Source: Prado023 sp963697345
GTDB lineage: Bacteria; Actinomycetota; Actinomycetes; S36-B12; CAIYMF01
Assembly: GCA_963697345.1 (NCBI GenBank)
Contig: CAVONS010000016.1
Span: 62,001 to 126,000, forward strand
Length of the DNA stretch: 64,000 nucleotides
Direction of reading: 5' to 3'
Part shown: positions 8,702 through 16,438 of the stretch, one piece after another
Numbering within the stretch: position 1 is the first letter of the stretch
How the letters are laid out: the number at the start of each line of letters is the position of its first letter
Notes under the pieces: generated by a model
What the model was told of the DNA's origin: nothing
The model's database searches: none
Seen by the model: the letters and a program-made list of their open reading frames with translations, nothing else
Program-made: the position numbers and the translations under genes

Positions 8702-8708
8702 GGCACGT

Positions 8709-9518
8709 ATGAATCCCTCATCCGCTGGCAGCGCCGCAGACACCCACCACGCCGAGCCCTCCCCCGTCGAGCCGGCTCGCCTGACCGCGCTCCGGCGATA
8801 CAACGTCGTCGTCGGCATCGTCCTGCTCGCCCAGGCGGTGATCGTGTACCTGCTGTCCAACGACTTCACCCTGCCGATCACCGCCAGCTACTTGGAGGGG
8901 CCTCCTGGCACGACGCCAGGTGACCCGGTCACGCTCATGAACACCCCCATCGGGCTTGCTGTCGCGGGCTTCCTCGCGCTGTCGGGCATCGCGCTGCTGA
9001 TCGTGGCGACGGCCTGGTCCGGTGGCTACGCCGCAGACCTGGCACGCAAGCGGAACAGGGCCCGTTGGGTCGAGTACGCGCTCACGTCGTCGATGATGAT
9101 CGTGCTGATCGCGCAGGTCACCGGCATCACCGACGTCGGTGCGCTGATAGCGATCTTCGGCGTCAACGCCGCGATGATCCTCTTCGGCTGGCTGCAGGAG
9201 CAGTACGAGCAGCCAGGCGGAGGATGGCTTCCGTTCGTCTTCGGGTGCGTGGTGGGGATCGTCCCCTGGCTGATCATCGCGTTCTTCGTCGTCGCACCCG
9301 GTTCCACGTCCTCGGCCGAGCCGCCCGTCTTCGTGTACGGGATCATCGTCTCGCTCTTCCTGTTCTTCAACGTGTTCGCCCTCAACCAGTTCCTCCAGTA
9401 CAAGCAGGCCGGGAGGTGGGCGGACTACCTGGTGGGCGAGCGTGCGTACATCACCCTGAGCCTGGTGGCCAAGTCCCTGCTCGCGTGGCAGGTCTTCGCC
9501 GGAACCCTGGCCGGGTAG
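8709..9518 (+). CDS. Heliorhodopsin (retinal-binding photoreceptor-like protein)
   Basis: A 269-residue seven-helix protein matching the heliorhodopsin family closely. The retinal Schiff-base lysine is Lys255 in SLVAKSLLAWQ, the counterion is Glu122 in RWVEYALTSS, and the family stretches IFGVNAAMILFGWLQE, FALNQFLQYKQAGRW and GERAYI are all present. Heliorhodopsins sit in the membrane with inverted topology compared with type 1 rhodopsins, have long photocycles and in most cases no pump activity; signalling or transport partners are debated. The first 24 residues (His/Pro/Glu-rich) are a cytoplasmic extension longer than in the founding member 48C12 as I recall it. The ATG at 8709 is chosen because homology and a -10 box agree. 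No carotenoid or retinal synthesis gene occurs in this window, so retinal must come from elsewhere in the genome or from outside. Confidence 0.95.
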   Translation: MNPSSAGSAADTHHAEPSPVEPARLTALRRYNVVVGIVLLAQAVIVYLLSNDFTLPITASYLEGPPGTTPGDPVTLMNTPIGLAVAGFLALSGIALLIVATAWSGGYAADLARKRNRARWVEYALTSSMMIVLIAQVTGITDVGALIAIFGVNAAMILFGWLQEQYEQPGGGWLPFVFGCVVGIVPWLIIAFFVVAPGSTSSAEPPVFVYGIIVSLFLFFNVFALNQFLQYKQAGRWADYLVGERAYITLSLVAKSLLAWQVFAGTLAG

Positions 9519-9599
9519 GTGCCCTCCCGACTTGTGGGCGGCATCGACATCAGGCTTCGGCAGAGTGGCCGCGCACGTCGATGCCGCAACGTGTGAGGT

Positions 9600-10727
9600 T
9601 CAGCGCGGCCCGACCGCGACCAGGCCCAGCGCCGCCTCTCGCTTCCCATCCACGCCGAGAAGGTCGTTGACCATCCCGTCGAAGAATCCCCCGACCATGC
9701 AGGCACCCAGACCCAGCGACTCCGCGGCGAGGTAGACGTTCTGCGTGACGTGGCCGCCCTCCCAGCACACGTATCGATAGTGACGCTCACGGTACTTCCA
9801 CCGCGACCTCTGGAACAGGCCGGTCAGCACCAGCACCACGGGCGCCTGGCGCAGGAAGTCCTGGCCGAGCCCAGCAACCATGAGGTCGCCCGCCACAGAC
9901 CCTTCGCGGACACGTTCCAGGGCTTGAGCCCTGACATCGACGTGGTAGATGCCGGGGTCGATCCCGGTCACGCTCCGCACCGCCACGTAGGTCTCCAGGG
10001 GGTACAGCGCACCGGCCGACGGCGCGGTACGCCAGCCCTGGCCTGAGGTGATCCCCGTGGCGGCCTGCACCACCCATGCCAGCTCCTCGGGGCTCAGCGC
10101 GCGATCGGCATACTCCCGAAGCGAACGTCGCTGCTCCAATGCCATGGCCAGGGACATCGCCGGCGGTGCGGCGACCGCAGGCAGCTGGATCGGTGCTTCG
10201 TCGCCGATCTGGAGATAGGGGGCCGGGCGACGGCCCCAGTCCGCAAGGTCGCTGATCAGTCCACGCAGGCCCAGCGAACTCTCGCGGTGGTAGAACTGAG
10301 CGACATCGCCGCCCTCGTAGGGGGCCGGCGACACGAACGCCTTGGCCGACCAGCCGACCACGGCACCGGCGACTCCGGCACCGACCGCGGTGAGCGCAGC
10401 ACGACGCGACGGATGGGTCGGTGTTGGATCGCGCGACTCGTTCGCCCACTCAGCCGAGCCGGCCGGAACGGGCACAGCTGCGGACTCTCCCGTGGACACA
10501 GGCGTGGCTTGCCGCCGCTGCTGGCTCAGCCGGCCGGAGGGAAGGAACCAACGCCAGTGCAACCCCACATGGATGGCGATCAACAGGGCGACCACATAGC
10601 CCGCCCAACGATGAGGCGTGAACTGGTTCAGGTCGAGCCGATCGACCAGGAACCCCGTCAGGATCACCATCACGGCAGCGATCAGCAGGAGCCCGTTGAG
10701 GATGTACCGCACGCGTCGTCGCGACAT
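9600..10727 (-). CDS. Membrane-anchored SagB/ThcOx-type nitroreductase-family oxidoreductase
   Basis: A 375-residue protein in three parts. Residues 1-60 hold two hydrophobic helices separated by a His-containing loop (FTPHRWAGYV...AIHVGLHWRWF), as in small DUF4405 cytochrome-b-like domains. A Pro/Ser-rich linker and a third hydrophobic segment (about 110-128) follow. The C-terminal half is an FMN nitroreductase fold, with EQRRSLREY, the SagB signature PSAGALYPLE and CWEGGHVTQNVYLAAESLGLGACMVGGF. SagB-type enzymes oxidise thiazolines and oxazolines in peptide maturation, but lone membrane-linked forms occur without peptides, as here: no YcaO-like cyclase or precursor peptide is nearby. The three-part design suggests electron transfer from the membrane to FMN. 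Confidence 0.8.
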   Translation of the reverse strand: MSRRRVRYILNGLLLIAAVMVILTGFLVDRLDLNQFTPHRWAGYVVALLIAIHVGLHWRWFLPSGRLSQQRRQATPVSTGESAAVPVPAGSAEWANESRDPTPTHPSRRAALTAVGAGVAGAVVGWSAKAFVSPAPYEGGDVAQFYHRESSLGLRGLISDLADWGRRPAPYLQIGDEAPIQLPAVAAPPAMSLAMALEQRRSLREYADRALSPEELAWVVQAATGITSGQGWRTAPSAGALYPLETYVAVRSVTGIDPGIYHVDVRAQALERVREGSVAGDLMVAGLGQDFLRQAPVVLVLTGLFQRSRWKYRERHYRYVCWEGGHVTQNVYLAAESLGLGACMVGGFFDGMVNDLLGVDGKREAALGLVAVGPR

Positions 10728-10794
10728 CTCCAGCCTTCCCGATCCCGGCGGGGCGCCAGAAGCCCTGGGCTCAAACCATCATGGCAGGAGTCCC

Positions 10795-10995
10795 ATGGCG
10801 TTGCCGCCATATCGTTTCCACTTCGGCCAGCACATGCACCCCGCCATCGCGAGGATCGTCTACTCCACGGCTCCTGGGCGCACCATCGTCGTCACCGATG
10901 CCATCATCACAGCCGGGGTACCCGACGACGCGCCGCTGTTGTTCGGCGGGCAACCGGTCGCCAACGACGACAAGGGCATCGGATTCGGAGCCCGC
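10795..10995 (+). pseudogene. Relic of an amidohydrolase (NagA-like) C-terminal region
   Basis: A short frame behind a good ribosome site (AGGAG, then four bases, ATG) encodes HPAIARIVYSTAPGRTIVVTDAI and GVPDD...LLFGGQPVANDDKGIG. These resemble the VTDA...AG segment and the following loop of N-acetylglucosamine-6-phosphate deacetylases and related amidohydrolases. The similarity stops at about 10990, where the end of the oppositely oriented methyltransferase gene begins. The frame remains open beyond that, but its sequence there is the antisense of the methyltransferase. It is most likely a remnant; a real small gene is the alternative. Confidence 0.4.
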
Positions 10996-11003
10996 GCGAG
11001 GTC

Positions 11004-11642
11004 TCAGGTCCTGCGGCGCAGCAGCAGTGCCGTGAACTGCTGGGTACTGCCCCACGGGGTCTGGTGCTCCTCACCGGAGGAGGCCACCACGTCGAAGTCC
11101 GACTCGAACTCCGCTGCCAGCTCGTCGTGGGAGTACCGCACGATCGGCAGGCCGCTGCAGGTCAGCGGTCCGTCTGGGCCGAAGGTGGCCACGACGAGCC
11201 AACCGTGGGGCGCCAGGGATCGCAGCAACGAGGCCCGGTAGTCCTCGCGCTCGTCGGCCTCGGTGAGGAAGTGGAACACTGCGCGGTCGTGCCAGAGGGC
11301 GTACTGGCGGCCCATGTCGAGGTCCAGCACGTCGGCCACCTCGAGGACGACCCGGGAACCAGCCTCGCCAAGACGGTCTCGAACGGTCGTCAACGCCGTC
11401 GAGGACAGGTCGATCGCCGTGAGGTCGGAGTACCCCAGCCCAACCAGGTGGTCCACCAGCGTCGACCACCCTGCGCCCACATCGATGACCGGCAGGCCCG
11501 GGTCGATGCCCGCCTGGTCCACGAGGTCCAACGACAGCCCCGGGACGGACTGCCACCAGGAGACGCCGTCCTCGGGCTTGTCGGTGTGCACGCCCTCCCA
11601 GTAGGACAGCCGGGACTCCGGATCGACAGGCCGCGAGGTCAT
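11004..11642 (-). CDS. Class I SAM-dependent methyltransferase
   Basis: A 212-residue Rossmann methyltransferase. Motif I is VIDVGAGWSTLVDHL, the acidic end of strand 2 is LTAIDLS, and VADVLDLD together with WLVVATFGPDG complete the fold. The closest general type is the small SAM methyltransferase group near TehB; the substrate is unknown. A TAGCGT -10 box seven bases before the ATG suggests a leaderless message. It is divergent from the radical SAM fusion gene. Confidence 0.8.
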   Translation of the reverse strand: MTSRPVDPESRLSYWEGVHTDKPEDGVSWWQSVPGLSLDLVDQAGIDPGLPVIDVGAGWSTLVDHLVGLGYSDLTAIDLSSTALTTVRDRLGEAGSRVVLEVADVLDLDMGRQYALWHDRAVFHFLTEADEREDYRASLLRSLAPHGWLVVATFGPDGPLTCSGLPIVRYSHDELAAEFESDFDVVASSGEEHQTPWGSTQQFTALLLRRRT

Positions 11643-11649
11643 GGGCGCG

Positions 11650-11655
11650 ACGCTA
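11650..11655 (-). promoter_or_regulatory. Candidate -10 box (TAGCGT) of the methyltransferase gene
   Basis: TAGCGT on the minus strand lies seven bases before the ATG at 11642, with no Shine-Dalgarno sequence. This is a leaderless arrangement. Confidence 0.4.
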
Positions 11656-11710
11656 CCGGTTGGCAGCGCGCACTCGCCACGGACGATCCCGAGATGCGGC
11701 CGAACCGGGC

Positions 11711-11716
11711 TATCTT
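11711..11716 (+). promoter_or_regulatory. Candidate -10 box (TATCTT) of the radical SAM fusion gene
   Basis: TATCTT ends six bases before the ATG at 11723, which has no ribosome site. The position fits a leaderless message and supports the chosen start. Confidence 0.4.
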
Positions 11717-11722
11717 CGCTCC

Positions 11723-12868
11723 ATGGACTCCACCCCCGGCTCGTCGCAGCCTGCCGTCCTGCTCCCCGACGGCACTGCCGTGCTGGCCCTGGTCGACGGT
11801 GGGTCGATGGACTGCGGCAGCGGCCTGCTCCTGCTGATCACCCGGGCCATGCGCCGGGTCGGCGCCGGTGAGCTGGTGGGCGTGCGCAGCCTCGAGCCCA
11901 GCGTCGACACGGACCTCCCGGTCTGGGCTGAGCTGGTGGGCCACACCGTCGCCGCGCGGGTCCAGGAGTCACCCGAGGGGCCCTGGTGGTTCGCCGTTCG
12001 CAAGGCCGCCGCGAAACCCGCCGTGGGACCCCCGGCACCGCTGTCGGAGCCGGATCTGGCCGATGGGAGTGTCTTCACCACGGGGAACGCGACCCCCATC
12101 GGCTCGCGGCTCTGGGCCTACACCAACTTCGACTGCAACCTGGCCTGCCACTACTGCTGTGCGCAGTCCTCGCCCCGCGCGGACGCACGGCGACTGCCGG
12201 TCGACGTGGCCACCCAGGCGTTCTCCGAGTTCGCCCAGATGGGTGGGCGGGAGGTGTTCCTCACCGGCGGCGAGCCGTTCATGCACCCCGAGCTGGGAGC
12301 CCTCGTCTCGGCCACGGAGGGCCTGGACTGCGTGATCCTGACCAACGCCATGATCATCGGGCGCGGAACCCGGCGCGCGACCCTCGAGTCACTGGACCGC
12401 CGGGTCGCGCTCCAGGTGAGCCTGGACTCCGCCACAGCTGAGCTTCACGATGCCCAACGTGGTGCCGGATCATGGGCGAAGGCCCTGGAGGGCATCGGTC
12501 TCGCACAGTCGCTGGGCTTCCGGGTCAGGGTGGCAGCCACTCTGTACGCGGAGGACCCCGAGGGAGTCAGCGAGCTGCACCGCCGCCTTGACGACATGGC
12601 GGTGGACCCCGAGGACCGTCTCATCAGGCCGGTGGCCCAGGAGGGGTTCGCCGAGACCGGGCTCCATGTCTCCCTCGACACGCTCGACCCCGAACCCACG
12701 ATCACCGCCGACGGCGCGTGGTGGCACCCGGTGGCCGTCACCAACCCGAACCTGCGGATCGCCGACGCGCCGCTGCCGATCTCGGAGGTGTTCGCGGTGG
12801 TCGCCGATACTGTGGCGGCCCAGGACGCCGCCGCACGGGCCGGGCGCGAGGTCTTCCGCTGCGCCTGA
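11723..12868 (+). CDS. TusA-like sulfurtransferase domain fused to a radical SAM enzyme
   Basis: A 381-residue fusion. Residues 15-95 resemble a TusA/SirA-like sulfur-carrier domain: MDCGSG with Cys31 at the start of the first helix, then AGELVGVRS...DLPVWAELVGHTV. From about 128 a radical SAM barrel follows, with CNLACHYC giving cluster ligands Cys138, Cys142 and Cys145, and the SAM-binding GGEP motif in VFLTGGEPFMHPEL. The arrangement suggests a radical reaction that inserts or moves sulfur or works on a thiolated substrate; that is inference. There is no SPASM-like cysteine tail, only one Cys (in FRCA) near the C-terminus. The next gene encodes a DoxX-like protein on the same strand. Confidence 0.8.
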   Translation: MDSTPGSSQPAVLLPDGTAVLALVDGGSMDCGSGLLLLITRAMRRVGAGELVGVRSLEPSVDTDLPVWAELVGHTVAARVQESPEGPWWFAVRKAAAKPAVGPPAPLSEPDLADGSVFTTGNATPIGSRLWAYTNFDCNLACHYCCAQSSPRADARRLPVDVATQAFSEFAQMGGREVFLTGGEPFMHPELGALVSATEGLDCVILTNAMIIGRGTRRATLESLDRRVALQVSLDSATAELHDAQRGAGSWAKALEGIGLAQSLGFRVRVAATLYAEDPEGVSELHRRLDDMAVDPEDRLIRPVAQEGFAETGLHVSLDTLDPEPTITADGAWWHPVAVTNPNLRIADAPLPISEVFAVVADTVAAQDAAARAGREVFRCA

Positions 12869-12968
12869 CCCGACTCAGCGATCGTCCGGGGACCAATCCG
12901 CGGTGGCGCCCGCGGCGAACGCACAGAGACGGTTCGACCATGCCTGACCCAAGCGCGAGGAGATCGCC

Positions 12969-13517
12969 GTGAGCACTTCGTCGGATCAACGGGTCGCCGA
13001 TGCGGCACCAGGGGACCTGCCCAATGACCGGATGGCCCGCATCAGCGCGTTCGTCGTGCGGATCGTGGTCGGCCTGCTGTGGGTCGAGAACCTGTCATGG
13101 AAGGTTCCTCCGCACTTCGGGGCTGACGACGAATCGGGGCTGTACTACTTCACCTCGCTGGCCGTCGAGTACCCGCTGCTGGCCCCCTACTCGGCAGTGA
13201 TCGAGAACCTCGTGCTGCCGAACTTCGCGGTGTTCGGCTGGGGTGTGTTCCTCGTCGAGATCTGCCTGGGCCTCTTCCTGATCCTTGGCCTGGCCACCCG
13301 GTTCTGGGCCGTGGTGGGACTGGTCCAGACGGTCGCGATCTTCCTGAGCGTCGGGGCAGCGCCCAACGAGTGGAAGTGGAGCTACTTCCTCATGGCGACC
13401 GCGCACCTGGCGGTGCTGGGATTCGCGGCCGGACGCGTGCTGGGGGTGGACGGTGCACTCAGGCGCAGGGTCACCGGCACCTCCCTGGTCTCCCGGGCGT
13501 ACCGGCTCAGCTCCTGA
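12969..13517 (+). CDS. DoxX-like membrane protein
   Basis: A 182-residue protein with four hydrophobic helices after a short polar N-terminus. It has a WKVPPHFG loop and paired YF/EYPLLAPYS segments as in larger DoxX/TQO-small-subunit-like proteins. A GTG start is preceded by GGAGA. It lies between the TusA/radical SAM gene and the glycan operon, with a 20-base gap to the next start, so it may be co-transcribed with either. A redox or sulfur role would fit the upstream gene but is not shown. Confidence 0.65.
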   Translation: MSTSSDQRVADAAPGDLPNDRMARISAFVVRIVVGLLWVENLSWKVPPHFGADDESGLYYFTSLAVEYPLLAPYSAVIENLVLPNFAVFGWGVFLVEICLGLFLILGLATRFWAVVGLVQTVAIFLSVGAAPNEWKWSYFLMATAHLAVLGFAAGRVLGVDGALRRRVTGTSLVSRAYRLSS

Positions 13518-13536
13518 CCGGGGGCAGACTCAGACC

Positions 13537-15072
13537 ATGACCCAGGCGGCAGTCTCGGCGCGCACGACCACGCGCGCGCCGATCCCCGACCCCGCCCGGT
13601 GGCTGTTCGTCGTAGCCGGGGTGGTCGGGTTGGTGGGCTACGCCGTCCCTGTTCTGCGCCGGCTGCGCTATCCCTATGAGCTGTCGTTCTTCGAGGGCAG
13701 CACCGTGGAGGTCACCGGACGGCTCGTCGACGGGTTGGCGCTCTACGGACCACCCTCCGCGGAGTTCACCCCGTGGCCCTACCCGCCGATGTACTTCTGG
13801 GTCACCTCCGCGGCCGCGCAGGTCCTGGGCCTGAGCCTGCCGACGATGCGAGTCGTGTCGGTGCTCGCCAGCGTGGCTGTCCTCGTCCTCGTCGGGATCG
13901 TCGTCAACCGGCTCACCGGCAGTGCCTCGGCGGCGCTGCTCGGGATGGGCCTGTCCGCCGCCACCTATCGGGTGTCGGGAGCCTGGGCCGACACGGCGCG
14001 GGTGGACTCGCTCTTCCTGGCGCTGGTCATGGCCGTCATCGTCGTGGCCATGCGAGCCCGCAACACGGCGGGCGGGCTGTTGGTCGGCGCCCTCGTGGTG
14101 GCAGCCTTCCTCACCAAGCAGAACGCCCTCATCGCGGCGGCACCCGTGCTGCTCGTGCTGCTGGTGCGGCGTCGCCGGGTCGGGGTGGCTGCGAGTTCGG
14201 TCGCGGTGGTCGGGAGCGTGGGCAGCATCCTGATCGGTGACGCCGCCACGGATGGGTGGTACTCGCCCTATGTCGTGGCGCAGCTGCTGGGCCACGACAC
14301 CCGGTTCCAGTGGCTGCTCTACCTCCCCGTGGTGGACGTCATCCTCCCGTTCGCGCTGGTCGTGGCGGCCCTGGCGCTGCTGGCCCTGCGGCATCGGGCC
14401 TCGCTTCATGAACGGCGCCCGACCGTGATGCCGCAGGACGACGTCCTCGTGGTCGCGGCTGGCCTGGTCGGCCTCGTGCTCGCGGGAGTGGCTGGTCGGC
14501 TGCACGACGGGGGGTCGTCCAACGTCGCGATGCCGACGCACCTGGCGACCGCAATCGTGCTGGCCGTCGTCCTGGCCCGCTTCGCCGGGTCGGGGTTGCT
14601 GACCCGCGGCGAGCTCTGGGTCGCTGGAGGGGCCGCCGTGGCCCAGGTGCTCGCCCTGCAGTTCTGGCTCACGGGCATCGTGCCGACGCCCGCCGATCGC
14701 GCTGCTGGTGATGCGTTCATCGCGGAGCTCGCGGCGCTGCCCAGCCCGGCCATCGTGATCTCGCATCCCTACTACGCCCGGTTGGCCGGGCAGGCCCCGG
14801 CATCCTCCACGATCGCAGTGACCGACCTGCTGGACACCAGGTCGTCGCGGGCGCGCACCGCCCTGGTCGAGCAGCTGCCGTGGTCGTTGGAGGGTGTCTC
14901 TGCGGTCGTGGTCGACAACGACGCGACATCGTTCCTGTTCGGCAGCGCCCTGGCCGACGACTTCACGCTCGTGACCGACGACGTCGTGCCGGGAGACGCC
15001 TTCGAGCCCGTGACCGACGTCCCGGTCAAGCCGCGGTCGGTGCACGTGCGCACCAGCGAGCTCAGCCGGTGA
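13537..15072 (+). CDS. Polytopic membrane glycosyltransferase-like protein (GT-C fold)
   Basis: About 511 residues from the ATG at 13537, with some ten transmembrane helices and a C-terminal extracytoplasmic part. The first loop has ELSFFEGSTVEVTGRLVDG, with acidic residues just after helix 1, and WPYPPMYFWVTSAAAQVLG, the usual arrangement in lipid-phosphate-dependent GT-C enzymes of the ArnT/PMT or mannosyltransferase kind. It would transfer a sugar from a polyprenyl carrier outside the membrane. The stop overlaps the start of the next gene (GTGA), the first of three overlapping junctions that define this operon. Confidence 0.7.
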   Translation: MTQAAVSARTTTRAPIPDPARWLFVVAGVVGLVGYAVPVLRRLRYPYELSFFEGSTVEVTGRLVDGLALYGPPSAEFTPWPYPPMYFWVTSAAAQVLGLSLPTMRVVSVLASVAVLVLVGIVVNRLTGSASAALLGMGLSAATYRVSGAWADTARVDSLFLALVMAVIVVAMRARNTAGGLLVGALVVAAFLTKQNALIAAAPVLLVLLVRRRRVGVAASSVAVVGSVGSILIGDAATDGWYSPYVVAQLLGHDTRFQWLLYLPVVDVILPFALVVAALALLALRHRASLHERRPTVMPQDDVLVVAAGLVGLVLAGVAGRLHDGGSSNVAMPTHLATAIVLAVVLARFAGSGLLTRGELWVAGGAAVAQVLALQFWLTGIVPTPADRAAGDAFIAELAALPSPAIVISHPYYARLAGQAPASSTIAVTDLLDTRSSRARTALVEQLPWSLEGVSAVVVDNDATSFLFGSALADDFTLVTDDVVPGDAFEPVTDVPVKPRSVHVRTSELSR

Positions 15073-15749
15073 GCACCACGCCGACGCGCGGTACGGCCGA
15101 GGTCGACGTCATCCTCCCCGTGCTCGACGAGGCGCAGAGCCTGCCCTGGGTGCTCGGGCGGATCCCCGAGGGGATGCGCGCGATCGTCGTCGACAACGGA
15201 TCGAGCGACGGGTCCGCCGAGATCGCGGCGGACCTCGGCGCCGTGGTCGTCCACGAACCGCGCAGGGGGTTCGGCTCGGCCTGCTTCGCCGGCCTCGTCG
15301 CCGCCTCGGCTCCTATCGTGGCCTACATGGACGCCGACTCCAGCTTCGACCCACTCGACCTGAGTGCCGTGGTCGAGCCCGTCCGCGAGGGTTCTGCGGA
15401 CCTCGTGCTGGGCGCCCGCGTGCCCACAGCTGGGTCGTGGCCCTGGCACGCGCGTTTCGCCAACGTGGTCCTGGCGCGGTGGATCCGGCACAGGACGGGC
15501 GTTCCCCTCACGGACCTCGGCCCCATGCGGGCCATCCGGCGTGAGCAGCTGCTGGCCCTGGGTGTCGAGGACCGGGCGTTCGGCTGGCCACTGGAGATGG
15601 TGCTGCGGGCGACGCGTGCCGGCCTGGTGATCGACGAACGGCCCGTCAGCTACGCCCCGCGGGTCGGGCAGTCCAAGGTGACCGGGACGGTGCGCGGGAC
15701 CGTTGGCGCGGTCACGTCCATGTCGAAGCTCCTGCGGGCCTACGAATGA
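15069..15749 (+). CDS. Family 2 glycosyltransferase
   Basis: A 226-residue GT2 enzyme beginning at the GTG overlapping the previous stop. It shows VILPVLDEAQSLPWVL, IVVDNGSSDGS and the metal-binding AYMDADSSFDP (DxD-like), as in polyprenol-phosphate sugar synthases such as DPM1/GtrB types but without the membrane tail. It probably loads a sugar from a nucleotide donor onto a polyprenyl phosphate for the GT-C protein encoded just upstream. The stop overlaps the ATG of the next gene. Confidence 0.85.
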   Translation: MSTTPTRGTAEVDVILPVLDEAQSLPWVLGRIPEGMRAIVVDNGSSDGSAEIAADLGAVVVHEPRRGFGSACFAGLVAASAPIVAYMDADSSFDPLDLSAVVEPVREGSADLVLGARVPTAGSWPWHARFANVVLARWIRHRTGVPLTDLGPMRAIRREQLLALGVEDRAFGWPLEMVLRATRAGLVIDERPVSYAPRVGQSKVTGTVRGTVGAVTSMSKLLRAYE

Positions 15750-16438
15750 AGGTCCTGGTGATGGCGAAGGCCCCCGTGCCGGGCGCTGTCAAGACCCGGT
15801 TGTGCCCGCCCCTGCACCCGGCCGAGGCCGCCGAGCTCGCAGCGGCGGCGCTGGCGGACACGTTGCACGTGGTGGCAGCCTGCGGGGCAGCCGAGCGCTG
15901 GGTTGCCCTCGATGGGGAGCCCGGCCCGTGGCTGCCGCCCGGTTTCAGGGTCATCGCTCAGCGCGGGGACACCTTCGCCGACCGGCTGCAGAACGCCTGG
16001 ACCGACACGGGAGGCCCGACCCTGCAGATCGGGATGGACACCCCCCAGGTGACCGCCGAGCTCCTGGACGGATCGATGGCGGCCCTGGAGGCGTCACCCG
16101 GGGCCGTCCTGGGGCACGCCGATGACGGCGGGTGGTGGGCCCTGGGAATGCTGCAGGCCCACGCGGGCGTCTTCCGCCACATCCCGATGAGCACCACGTC
16201 GACCGGTGCTCAGCAGGCGGAACGCCTTCGGGCCATGGGCCTGGGTCCGGATCTGCTGCCACCCCTGGTCGATGTCGATGAATGGGGGCACGCCGTCGAC
16301 GTTGCCCGGCAGGTGCCCGACGGGCGGTTCGGGCGCTGCGTCGCTGATCTCATCACGCGGATCGCAGACCGATCCGTGGCAGATGAGTCCCGGCTCGGGC
16401 ACAGCCCGGCCAAGAACGCAGGCGGAGGAGAATCATGA
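15746..16438 (+). CDS. TIGR04282 (DUF2064) family nucleotidyltransferase-like glycosyltransferase
   Basis: A 230-residue protein starting MKVLVMAKAPVPGAVKTRLCPPL, the exact family signature, with IGMDTPQVT and DDGGWWALG later on. The family has the nucleotide-sugar transferase fold and is often encoded beside GT2 enzymes; members have been named arsenosugar biosynthesis glycosyltransferase, but here the neighbours point to envelope glycan synthesis. The ATGA overlaps at both ends show translational coupling with genes on both sides. Confidence 0.8.
   Translation: MKVLVMAKAPVPGAVKTRLCPPLHPAEAAELAAAALADTLHVVAACGAAERWVALDGEPGPWLPPGFRVIAQRGDTFADRLQNAWTDTGGPTLQIGMDTPQVTAELLDGSMAALEASPGAVLGHADDGGWWALGMLQAHAGVFRHIPMSTTSTGAQQAERLRAMGLGPDLLPPLVDVDEWGHAVDVARQVPDGRFGRCVADLITRIADRSVADESRLGHSPAKNAGGGES

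Noticed and set aside
10771..11055. Minus-strand frame between the nitroreductase and methyltransferase genes
   Set aside because: It runs opposite the amidohydrolase-like fragment, lacks a ribosome site and shows no recognisable pattern.
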